Below, one piece after another: positions 47,507-58,568 of a DNA stretch of 64,000 bases (position 1 is its first letter; each line of letters opens with the position of its first letter). This DNA comes from Pseudisothecium myosuroides. Its lineage: Eukaryota; Streptophyta; Bryopsida; Hypnales; Lembophyllaceae. Under the pieces are notes generated by a model. That model worked only from the letters and a program-made list of their open reading frames with translations, ran no database searches and was not told where the DNA came from. The DNA is taken from positions 15,748,001-15,812,000 of the forward strand of contig OX637296.1 of assembly GCA_951799445.1 (NCBI GenBank). Direction: 5' to 3'. A program made the position numbers and the translations under genes.

Positions 47507-48443
47507 CTCGCTGGAAGTGGTCTGGACCTTCTGAGTTGCTGAGAAATGATCGCTGCAAGTGGGCAAAGATCGAGCTAGCGGAGGACTGTAGCATGCCCAA
47601 TGTCATTTCGTGAGGGAAAACGACTCGTCCACACAGGCCCAGCACGAGATCTTTCAAATTAGAACTTCTTTCCATTTCAGATATAAATACCAAAAGAATT
47701 CTCTGAGAAGTCAGAAGCTCCCTTAATAGTATAAATACCAATTGGATGAAGTGGACTTTTCGCAACGTTCATCACGGTTGCTTGTTGTGATCCAATATAA
47801 CGATTTCATTCACTCGATCAGGTAGCCAGCGCGACTGAAGGTTCTCCGTTGGCGATAGAAGATCGTGTCTGGAAATGCGGCTCAGTTACGTTGGTGTTAC
47901 TTATTTTGTTCGGTTTGTTTGGATATATTTGCTCATACTTAGTAATTAAATTTAATTGATATTCGAACCATTTTGATTTCGAACGTGCAAGAGGTAATTT
48001 GGAGCGGTTGACCTGTCACCATGCCAGAATAATGCATCTTTCAGCCGCAGGAAGTTCGATCGATGGCAGGAGAAGAGTGACGGTTGATTACCCCTTCAGT
48101 TGGGACGGTGCCTTGGATCCTTACTTAACTAAATTACGCTCGACAATGCATGTACTATTTAGGGGGGAAGACCGGCCGTAAGAGGACGGCGAGAAACAGG
48201 TCGCCCGTGTGGTGGCCATACAGAACTGGCACCCGATCGAACGGGCAGGTGCAGGGACAATAGCACCGATCGATCGAGGTCCCGTCGCTCGAAATATACG
48301 TCCCCGTCCGACGCGGCCGGGCAGAGAGAGACCTCACCAGGCCAGCCTAGCGACTTCAGGGTCAGCGGGGGGAATGGCGGCTTTGGGTCTCGGCTTTCCG
48401 AGACCTTGCAAATGATATCGGTCGAAAATGCCATGGCCATGTA

Positions 48444-48533
48444 CTCCCTCTGTCTCAAAATAAATCCGTGCTCTCTAATGGGGAACTAGTCAGAGTATCA
48501 CGGATTTATTTCGAGACAGAGGGACTGAGGGAG
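48444..48533. mobile_element. 90-bp Stowaway MITE, right arm
   Basis: Mirror image of the element at 38397-38486 with the same TA flanks. It was therefore already present before the arms were duplicated. Confidence 0.85.
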
Positions 48534-49359
48534 TACTATTTAGATACTTAAACTTGGGGGTTAAGAGGACGGTCGACACAGGAAGGTCAACCTCACCAGT
48601 GGTGGACACACATAACTGGCACCCGATCGCTCAGGTGCAGGTACAGGGACTACAGCACGAGGCCCCATCGCTCAAATTGTAATTTGCTTCCCCGTCGGAC
48701 ACGGGGAGCGAGAGATCGACCTGACCAGCCTAGCGACGTCAAGGTCAGCAGGAGGAAGCAAAAGCAGAGGCCGCGCTGGGTTCCGACGACTTTGCTCCGG
48801 CAGCTCCGGTAGCTCCGGTAAGTAAGGCAGTACTGTAGTGCGATGGAATAGGAAACTATCAGCTGCGGAATTCTATCAGTGGCGGTTATAACCCCGAATT
48901 GGCAAGCGAGCCGCCTTTGCGGACTGCAAGTGAGGTCTGTCTCCAACTACAGTACCGGGCTGAGCACCAGAGATCATTATTTTGGCACCGCAAAAAACGA
49001 TATCCAGTAGCTGTTTCGATCCAAACATGGATGAAACATACAAAAGATGGATGAAACATACTTATTCATCTAAATGTATGTAATTTCATCCATAATTTAG
49101 AGCACTAGTTTCCTTGCATTTTGTAGCAATTGAATAATTTCATATATTGAAATATTGGAATCTATTGATGATTATCAAAATAGTTTGTATAGCTTTTGAG
49201 CAATAAATCACCCCCCAAAAAAACCACTGTCTTGCACTAGTGAATTTTTTTGTTTACTTGGTGGAAGTGCCATTGGCACCTTAGAGTGCAAGCAAATCAA
49301 ACAAGTCATCAATCCATCATTCATTCACAATATGACCTAAAATTATAAATCATCCATCC

Positions 49360-49925
49360 ATCATTCATTTACAATCTGTGTATTTGAACCATTCAAAAAA
49401 CTTTGTACAATGTTGTTTACAATTGGTATTTTTTTGATAAGCATAATTATCGTTGCATCCTTACTCAATTTCAATCACGCATACCAAATTTGAATTTTAG
49501 AAAACCAAAACTCTATTTTAGGCTAATTTTTGTATTTAATTTTGATGATTTTCATGATAATTCATTTAAAAATATTGGTGATGAATTTTTTAAATTTGAT
49601 TGCGGGGATATGTAAGAAGCATCTATATAGACATCTTTTCTTCAATGAGCATTTCCAAAAAAGTTTCACAATCCCTTCTATACAAATTTTGATAATGGGG
49701 TGACAATGCCCAAATTTTGTAAAATAGATATTTCTTTGTTATAATTAGATTTTTCTACTTATCTCCCAACTGGTAACTAATTTTGTACATTTCAGCACAA
49801 TGGTACAATTACTTTGCCAAAATCTAACTAAAATATAGACTAAGATATCCATTTCTTCAAAGTTTAGTCATAAAACACTTTTCATCAAACTCTTCATGGA
49901 TCATTTCTTTGTTATTTAAGGGGAT
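49360..49925. repeat. Repeat R1, also present twice around 55.3-56.1 kb
   Basis: Shares long runs with the complement of 55575-56140 ('gcataccaaatttga', 'tttctt..aatgagcat.tccaaaaaagttt', 'actttgccaaaatcta') and in direct orientation with about 55385-55570. The short frame at 49403 follows the repeat and is not a gene. Confidence 0.75.
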
Positions 49926-50030
49926 CAAAATTTGTTTTCTTTGTTATCAAATAGCACTTTAGCCCCCCAAATTGTTACGAGTGATGTAAAATTGGTGGCT
50001 AGTTTTGGACAAAAGGGTTCTTTAAATCAT

Positions 50031-50773
50031 GGGTGATTGCATGAAAGGCCGGTATTGAAACTTTGTCACAAAGCGAGTGCGGAAGCTTCCTTTTGCTTTA
50101 ATTTTTGCAGCATGACTCGCATGAACTTGAAATTTTTATTGGAGATTCCTCTCTTGAGTTTAATCATATCTCATATTTTTCAGAAATTTTCAAAAATCAC
50201 TTTATATTTAAAAATCATTTAAACTAATATGTCACGTTTTGAGTTTTAAGGCGTTTTAGTACTATGGAGTACCCAAATTTAATGATTTGGAGCTGAAATT
50301 TCTATGGTCTATTCCCATAGTAGGAAGTCATGTTCCTACTGAGGGGCATTAAAAAATATTATATTTTATGTCCTCTACGTCCATGCAAAAAAGGCTCCCT
50401 TGCGCGCGCAATTTTGAATGTTGAAGATGGTTTCAAGATAATTTTTTTTGGTGAAATCTCTTTAATATAAAGTCTTTCCGAATGGAAAATTTTTAGTTTC
50501 TTTGAAAATTGCTTTTCCTATTTTGTACAAATTAAAACGTCAAACTATGTATTTTCTTCAAAATTTCAGCTTACACTTTTTTGTGAATAACTTTTTACCT
50601 AGATTTTTTTTAGCTCTGAAATTTTGGTGATATGTTATTTATAGTGTTATACTAATTATACTTATTTTATTTTATTTTAAAAAATTCATATGCAAAAAGC
50701 TCATAGTACTGGGAGTACTAGCCGAAAACAACCAAAGTGGAACAAAAACAGCCAGTCATTCATGCAATCACCC
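50031..50773. mobile_element. 743-bp TIR element (copy C), TSD TCAT
   Basis: Left GGGTGATTGCATGAAAGGCC, right complement GGGTGATTGCATGAATGACT; perfect TCAT at 50027-50030 and 50774-50777. Same class as copy A. Nested inside a B-type element. Confidence 0.85.
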
Positions 50774-50871
50774 TCATAAACATTAGAAAGGTGTATAATA
50801 GTCATGAGTACCTTATTTATAAATCTTGAGTCATTTGGAGCCAAAAAGCAAAAGTTATCGCCAAAAAAGAA

Positions 50872-51325
50872 CATTAGAGAAAGTTTGGACTCTTAGCAGG
50901 GCCGCTATCATGTGCCAGAAGGGACCCTAGATTACATTTATTTTGGTAGTGCAGAATTTTTTCCTCTATTGTTGCTCATTGTCAGCACAACCAAGTGTCA
51001 GAGTATTAAATCACAAACATTAATAAAAAAAATGGAAGAGGTGGAGGTATTTATTGTTTTACTACATATGTGCAGTCAGAATATTGGTCAAGGCTAGGCT
51101 TTGTCGGAAACCAAAGTATCGCCCCAAGTTCCCTTTCCTGACATCTCTGGAATAAGTGAAGAGGCATCGCACACTTCTTCTCCTTGTGACAGTCGCAATA
51201 TTCACACAAGCTGACCCGCATATTTGTTAGAATTTCTGTCCTTTTTCTAACTTCATAGGGGCCTTGATATAGACTGGCTTGTTAAAGCCTCGCGGCACTT
51301 TGGAGAGTCCAGATTTTCTCTAATG
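50872..51325. mobile_element. CATTAGAG-type MITE, copy 3
   Basis: Left CATTAGAGAAAGTTTGGACT, right complement CATTAGAGAAAATCTGGACT. It is 454 bp and interrupts a B-type element between 'gccaaaaaagaa' and 'atcagtat', which are joined in copy B near 34290. This independently confirms the ends assigned to copies 1 and 2 at 6.7-7.5 kb. No clear coding region. Confidence 0.8.
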
Positions 51326-51464
51326 ATCAGTATGCAGAGTGTGACATAAAATAGGACAGGTGCTTCTTGCAGTCACCCAAGAGGAAGAAATGTATTAAAA
51401 TTTGCAATGTAAGCAATTGTCCTACCATCCTTTTAATCTTTCTCAAGCACAGTTTTTTGCCTAT

Positions 51465-52617
51465 GGGTGGTTGCAAGAAAAACTAACCGATTTTTGTAGC
51501 ATTTTCTATATAGGAGGCAACCCATTCCTAACCACTTAAAGAATTTTATTTATCTACAGGGCGCCTGTTGTGAATGGAAAAATTTCCTTGGTGTAGCAAG
51601 AGGCTACAAAAGGTATCCATAATGTTTGAGATTTTTTTTCCGCAAAAAATAATTATTGTGAATTTTTCAGTGGAAGATTCTATTCCTTCTATAAGGGTGA
51701 TATAGGGCTTGTTGTTTAACTGTTTCTGACCATGGTTTAAAAAAAATTGGACGGACTAAGAGGTGGTTTCAATATTGAGAGCCTTGTAGCCAATCAAAAT
51801 GTGCCACATTTGTCCCGGGAGTCGTGCCATAATTAATCATTGTTCTTCTCCTGCTTCACGGAAACATAATAGTTTACATAGCTAGAGTGGGATGATGGTC
51901 AGGAATGGGTTGCTTCCTATAGTATTTATTTTTTTCTTTCGCAAGTACTGTATAATTAAAAAAACAATTTGAAAATAGTTTGAAAATATTTTCAATGTAT
52001 ACACCTTTAAGGAGGAGGTACTCTTAGAAGGAAAAACATAGAAAAAATCTCTAAGTAGGAGAACTAGAATAGTCTCATGAACTAGCATAATCTCAGGAAA
52101 ATAGGTTCTTTCACATTTTTATTTGTAAAAATTAAGAAAATAATTTTTTTTTTAAATACCAATTTTGGGAGAATTTTATGATGAAGAGATTTCACCAAAA
52201 GAATGAACTTATAACCATCTTTAATATTAAAAAATACGCATACAAAGGAGCTCTATTAGCACGCATATGGAGGACATAAAATAAAATATTTTTAAATTTC
52301 TTTTAGTAGAAATTTAACTTACTACTATAGAAATAGACCACCAAAATTTTAGCTCTGACTAGATCATTAATTTTGGGTATTCCCTAGTACTAAAAAATCC
52401 TAAACCGCAAAGTGTGACAAATGAGCTAAATTGAAATTTAAATATAAAATGATTTTTGAATTTTTTTGAAAAACAAGGGATCTTAATACTATCAAGTCAG
52501 CCATCTCCAATAAAAATATCAGATTAATGAGGTTCATGCTCCAAAAGTTATAGCGGATGACAAGAGAGTCACTATCATTATGACTCAAAATAGTTACGGT
52601 CTTTCTTGCAATCACCC
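51465..52617. mobile_element. TIR element (copy D), TSD CTAT, interrupted by a MITE
   Basis: Left GGGTGGTTGCAAGAAAAACT, right complement GGGTGATTGCAAGAAAGACC; CTAT at 51461-51464 and 52618-52621. The inverted paralogous sequence near 56.54 kb reads straight through 'cctataag' without the element and so serves as the empty site. Length is 1153 bp; subtracting the inner MITE and its TA (411 bp) gives 742 bp, equal to copy A. Confidence 0.85.
51511..51919. mobile_element. 409-bp MITE nested in copy D
   Basis: Ends TAGGAGGCAACCCATTCCTA and complement TAGGAAGCAACCCATTCCTG, with TA duplicated outside. Copy E (about 57860) lacks it at the matching site ('gcattttgcatagtattcat'). Confidence 0.8.
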
Positions 52618-52850
52618 CTATAAGTCTTAAGGAACTTGTCATGCTCATCAATATTCAATAACGTTGATTTGACTTTAGACCACTTTATAGAACTTGAGGT
52701 TGCCTCAAATCAAGCCAATATCTTGTAAATTGAAAGTGAATTAGTATAAATTGGTAGTTGATTGGTGGTAGATTTAAAACAACTTTGAGAGCCTTCTAAC
52801 TTTGATTTTAATTTATTATTTCTAAATTTTAAAACAAATGGAATCTATTG
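52618..52850. repeat. Repeat R2, inverse copy at 56330-56560
   Basis: 'caaatcaagccaatatcttg' and 'attggtagttgattggt' recur in inverse at 56.35-56.48 kb. With R1 and the B-type copies this makes 49.4-52.85 kb and 55.3-57.1 kb two diverged inverted versions of the same ground sequence. Confidence 0.75.
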
Positions 52851-53109
52851 CAAAATGTTAGTTACGAAACAGCCAAGCTACAAGGGCTAGACAAAAGGGG
52901 AGAGGAGAGAGATAAGTAAGCAGACAGGGAATATTATCACTAACCTTTGACGCCATCACCTGCAATTGCGTCCATATGGTTTCAAACTGAGACCCAATTC
53001 TACAAGACTAATGAGGCCTATGTAGCAAAGCTTGTTGAGCTTTGAAAAAAGCAGCCCACGCGTATCAATGAAAGCACTCCATAAAGAAATAATGTATTTT
53101 TTAATACCC

Positions 53110-53415
53110 TTTATACAAAATATGCTTGACTAGTGTGGGAATAGACCACCAAAATTTTAACCTGTAAATCATTAAATTTTGAGTACTCCGTAGCACTAAA
53201 AACAAAATCCTTGAAAGTGTAACAAACTAGAGAAATTGACTTTTAAATATAAAATGCTTTTTAAATTTAAAAAAAAAGATACAATTACAATCAAGACGTA
53301 AAAAAATATTAAAAAATTCAAATTTATTGAAATTATGCTTCAAAAGTTATACCGGAAGACAAAACCAATTTGGCAAAACTCTACAAAAATGATTGGTCTT
53401 TCTTGCAATCACTAT
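53110..53415. mobile_element. Truncated 3' end of an A/C/E-type element
   Basis: Ends 'tggtctttcttgcaatcact' like copy D, with matching text upstream ('accaaaattttaacctgtaaatcattaaatttt'). The left end is missing. Confidence 0.6.
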
Positions 53416-55250
53416 GTAGGGATTTTGAAAAAAAATTGAAAAAAAATTGACTAACCAAGAGTCCCTTCAAGTTGAAAAAATGAAAAAATTTTGTTTTATT
53501 TTATTTTTTGAAATTTTTTACTATTATCTAATTATACAAGTTAACATGAAAGTGTCTAATTATGTATGTTTTTTTATTAATCTACTTTATGTTTGTAAAA
53601 CTTTTGGTAAGAAGAATTCTAAACTTGAGTTTTGGGAAAATCAGTATAATATTTGTAATATTTTAATAAATTTTCACATAAATATCATTAATTTTTTCCA
53701 AAAGCCCATAGTATAACTTCATTTGGCACAAATGGCAAGAATTTCTTGCAATGTTCCTAAAATGGTTGATAATGTTATAATCACCAAAATGAAAATCTGT
53801 ATTTTTTGATAAATTAAGGTATTTTATAAAATTTTAGATATTTGATGATTTTTTCAAATTTTTTATTGATTTTTAATGTTCTAGAATTAGTCTGAAGGTA
53901 AGTTTTTAGCACTTAATAATTCTAATTTTCTATCAATAATACTTCCAATTTATAATTTTCTAGGATTTCTATTCTTAGATTGCATATTTAGTGCATCATT
54001 TGTATGTAATAATTGTGTAAATTCTTTTGTAAAAAAATGGTTTAAAAATTTCTGATTTTCTAATAACTCATAAATGATCAGATTGCATAATTTGTTTATT
54101 TAGACTTTAAAAAAGTACCTTGCATACTAATTATAGCATGCACAACATTTACCAAATTTCCAACTTACCAAAAAAATTAAAAGTTTCAAGGTACATAACT
54201 TATTGCATGGTATTGAACATATAATAGTTGAATTAGGCTAATTTGTGTCTAATAACCAGAAAGAACTCATACCTAGTGAAGGATAGGCTACCGTATTTTC
54301 AAAAAATAATATTGATTTAAAATCAAAGCTTTATCTAAATTTATTATTAAACTTTCAATATTTTGAAGATTAACCTCTAAAGGACCAACATGTTTAGAGG
54401 CCCAAACTTGCTTCAAAATACTCATCTCTAAAGCAAGGTCAAAATCTTCATCAATACTTATTTTTTAACAAATTCAACCATAGGATCCTTTAGTTAACTT
54501 GCACAAGTACATTTTTCCAAAATTTTAGAATGAATATCCCCACCGATTGCAAGATCAATGTGCCTAAACTTAAAAATGTAGGCTTTTTTAATCCTTCCAG
54601 AAGGTGAAGTCTTGTCTTTCAACATTTTTAGAAAAAACACGTATGTCCTATTATTTGTTCATTTTAGACAATATGTTGGAAATTGGGTTGAAAACATATG
54701 TAAAAAATTTTAAGCAATTTTTTTTTTGTATTCATTCTTTAAAATTTTGTAAAGTAAAAGGTATTACTGAATAAAAGATGTAAACTAATATGCTAATACT
54801 TTTGGAAGAATTTGAAAAAAATTATTAATCCCAATAGTATCTTTTATTTTCATTTTCATTTGAAAATTTTCAAAATTGAGAGCAAAAGATGACTTTATAT
54901 GTTTTTTTCAACCTTCATTGCCCGCAAAATAAAACTCTTCATAACTTTTACCTCATTATTTGGAATTGCGTGATTCAATTATTTTTGAGTAGGTATCAAT
55001 TTACAAAATTTAAAAAAAAAAAAAATTATTTGCTTAGAATATATTTTTGCTGTCCGTTTTGACGTCGAAATTGAAAAAAAACTTCTAACTTTTGCATTAT
55101 TTATTGGAATGACATGAAACAAAGCTTCACATGTAGATTATGATGAGTAGCATCCATCCTAAAAAATTCATGCAAAAATTCCAAATTATGAAGTCAATAG
55201 AGCCTGCCCAAGTTTTCAAAAAGCCCAAAGTGGGCTCCTTGGTCCTTTAG
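53416..55250. other. Very AT-rich spacer
   Basis: No gene recognised. The 89-codon frame at 53447 is AT-rich noise (Phe/Ile/Asn/Lys). Confidence 0.5.
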
Positions 55251-57070
55251 GGGTTAATTGTTGGAACTAGAAGTATGGTCATTCCAGTTCATTCACAAAG
55301 TGGCAGAACTGTCTATTCTCACCATTCAAAGATTTGTACATAGTATATAATAAAATTGGCATTTTTCGTCCTACATAATTAATACTCAATTTTTATCCAA
55401 TTCCAACCAAGCATACCAAATTTGAGTTTCAAAAAAAAATAAAAATTGTTGAATTTTAAATTCAATTTTTATGATTTTACATAATATTTATTGAAAACAA
55501 TTGGTGATGAATTTTTGAAATTCAATTGTATAGATATGTAGGGAGCATCCATATTCACATCTTTCATATTAAAAAATCTTACCTTAAATAGCAAAGAAAT
55601 TATCAATAAAGAGTTCAATGAAAAGTATTGTATGACTGAACTTTGAAGAAATGGATACCTCTATATTTTAACTAGATTTTGGCAAAGTAATTGTAACATT
55701 GTGCTCAAATATACAAAATTAGTTACCATAAAAGGAATAAATAGAAAAATCTAATTACAATAAAGAAATATCTATATTACAAAATTTAGGCATTCAATTG
55801 GCACTCCATCATCAAATTCTCTGTAGAAGGGATTGTAAAACTTTTTTGGAGATGCTCGTTGAAGAAAAGATGTGTGTATGGATGTTTCCAATATATTCTT
55901 GCAATCAAATTTAAAGAATTAATCACCAATATATTTCAATGAATTATCATGTAAAATCATAAAAATTAAATACAAGAATTAACCTAAAATGGAGATTTGG
56001 TTTTCTAAATTTCAAATTTGGTATGCTTAATTGCAATTGCATAAGGATGCAAAGATAAATATGCTTACCAAAACATAGCAATTATAATCCACATTATACA
56101 AAGCATTTTGAATTGCTCAAATAGACATATTGTAAATGATTGGACCTAACAGGAGAGTTGGGGACAAAAAGATCCATATCTCATTGACACTTCCCCACAC
56201 AATCAATATTTCACCAAATTATACAACTAATTGTTAACTACATATATAATCTAAAGGCTATAAAAGAAAGACAAAAGGTTTTCAATTTTAAAGCATATAA
56301 AATGATCAAAGACATATACTAGTAGGACAATTTAGAAATGATAAATTAAAATTTCAGTTAAAAGGCTTTGAAAGTTGTTTTAAATTCATTACCAATCAAC
56401 TACCAAGTTAATACTAATTCACTTTCAATATACAAGATATTGGCTTGATTTGAGGCAATTTCAGGTTCTAAAGAGTAATCTAAAGCCAAATCAACGTTAC
56501 TAGATATTGATGACCATGACAGGTTCCTTGAGACTTATAGGTAGAAAATTGTGCTTGGAAAAGATTAAAAGGTGGTAGAACAATTGCCTACATCCCAAAC
56601 TTTTATAAATTTCTTCCTCTTGGGTGATTGCAAGAGACACATATCCTATTTTATATGACACCTTACATGCTAATTTATTTTTTGGCTATAACTTTTCCGT
56701 TTTGGCTCCAAATTTATAAATAAGGTAGTCATGACTATTATACACCTTTTTTTAAAATGTTGAAAATTGAAAATTCTATTGTCCAAAAATAGCCCCAATT
56801 GTATATCACACTTAACAATTTGGCGGGCTTTAGTGCTATTTAGTATCCCAAAAAACAAATTTTGAGTTGAAATTTGGTCTTCTAATAAACTTATAGCTAC
56901 TGTCTAAAGGAATGTAAAAATAATTAATTATATGTGGTGTGGAATCTTACAAAGTGATCTTTTTTCTGCTTACATTTCAAAAAACATGTAAAATATTATT
57001 TTGGTGGTTCTTTTGGTGAATGATCATCTCTACAGAGTTGTTAGAAATGAAAATTTTTAACTTGCTTCTT
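55251..57070. repeat. Inverted relatives of 49.4-52.85 kb, with internal foldback
   Basis: About 55385-55570 (direct) and 55575-56140 (inverse) are both copies of R1, forming a large imperfect hairpin. 56330-56560 is inverse R2, and 56626-57070 is an inverse B-type element starting GGGTGATTGCAAGAGACACA. None has coding capacity. Confidence 0.7.
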
Positions 57071-57819
57071 GCTTTTGCTACTTTAACCTCTTTGAAAGGA
57101 AAAAAGCTAGTGTTTTCTCGAATTGACTATTTGAAAAAAATCATCATAAACTCATAAAGTACTATTTAGAAGAATATTTTGGAACTAATATACAAATAAA
57201 ATTTGTAAATTTTAAGTTTTAGATACCATCCATACGGTTAGATTCATCAATGCTATTAGTAATATGACAATATTGTTTTATAATTTATTTATTTTTAATT
57301 TCATAACTCCTTTTAAAGTCGATTACAAGAAAAATATTATCATTTTTTGAATATAATTTGTCGGAATGGATTTGGAATGAAATTCTCTTAACATGGTGAT
57401 TTCTTGAAATTTTTGTGTTCTTTAAATCTAAATTTGACTTCATTTTTGCAAACTCAATTTTGAACTAGAATCACAATCATGCAATTTTGGCTTAGTCAAC
57501 CACTTGTCATACTTTCACATTTGTAATTTTAGAAAAATACATACTCTAGTACCACCAAATTCAACCATTAGAGCCATTAAATAGGATAACAACTTGATTA
57601 AGAATCTCCACAAATTCTAATGATGACTTTCATCTAAGTAGTCTTGATAATAAAACATGAGTTTTAATATATTTATTGTCTAGAAATCGGATGTCAAAGT
57701 GCTAAAAGGTTATGAAACTAGACAAAAAAAATCTCTCTTAGCTATTTGGCTAAGGTTTGCACCAAAAAAATTCACTTTGTTTAGGACAATTGTGGTAATT
57801 TAATTTGGAAAGCGTTGAG
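57071..57819. other. AT-rich spacer
   Basis: No gene recognised. Confidence 0.5.
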
Positions 57820-58568
57820 GAGTCATTGCAAGAAACAATGTGCAGCTTTTGTAGCATTTTGCATAGTATTCATGATTTTCTTGGGAGTTCTTTATAATTA
57901 GATAAATATATTTTTTTAAATATGAAAAATATGAATAATGTATACACCTTTAAGAAGGTACCATAAAAAGGAAAAGCATAGAAAAATTTACTAAGTAGGC
58001 CTGAGAACTAGAAAAGTGTAAAATCTCAAGAAAATAGGTACTTCAATGTTTTAATTTGTAGAAAATAGGGAAATCAATTTCAAGGAAAACTAAAAATTGT
58101 CAATTTGGGAGAACTTTATGATGAAGAGATTGCACCAAAAGAATGGTCTTAAAACCATCTTCAATGTTCAAAAATATGCATGCAAAGGACCCCTGTTAGC
58201 ACACATGTGGAGGATATAAAATAATATTTTTTTAAGTGAACTTTGGTAGGCACATGCCTACCTAATGTGGAAATTCATAGACCATAAATATTTCAAGGCT
58301 CTAGATCATTAAATTTGCATACTCCCCAATATTAAAAAATGAAAACCTCTAAATCGCAAAGTGCGACAAATTAGCTAAATTTAAATGTAAAATGATTTTT
58401 GAATTTAAAAAAAAAATAAGGGATCTGAATACTATCAAGTTAGCCATTCCCAATAAACTTTTTAGATTAATTGGATTTACGCTTCAAAAGTTATAGCACA
58501 TGATGTTATGACAACACCGTCACTTCATATGTGATGCAAAACAATACCAGTTTGTCTTGCAATCACCC
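57820..58568. mobile_element. TIR element (copy E), about 745 bp
   Basis: Left GAGTCATTGCAAGAAACAAT, right complement GGGTGATTGCAAGACAAACT. The interior matches copy D outside the MITE. The flanking 4-mers do not match, so one flank has probably been rearranged; the right flank is the start of the third root-cap locus copy. Confidence 0.7.

Larger units (their letters stand above)
45072..49349 (-). repeat. Right arm of large inverted duplication
   Basis: Reverse complement of 37581-41889, 4278 bp; nearly all of the 31-bp difference is the 30-bp Pro-rich repeat loss. One visible substitution lies in the outer part ('gaggggtga' against 'ggggggtga'). The outer boundary at 49349 cuts a sequence whose relatives at 37.5 kb and 58.6 kb continue further, so this arm is probably the derived one on that side. 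Confidence 0.95.
49930..51378. mobile_element. Composite B-type element holding two later insertions
   Basis: The host sequence 'gtgatgtaaaattggtggct' to 'gacaaaagggttctttaaatcat' resumes after copy C as 'aaacattagaaaggtgtataat', matching copy B at 34140-34240 uninterrupted. It is broken again by the CATTAG MITE at 50872 and ends at GGGTGACTGCAAGAAGC (inverse, ending 51378). The left end is truncated against repeat R1. Confidence 0.7.

Noticed and set aside
53447..53716. 89-codon frame as a small membrane protein
   Set aside because: It is Phe/Ile/Asn-rich only because the DNA is about 80% AT; there is no conserved feature and it follows a transposon end.
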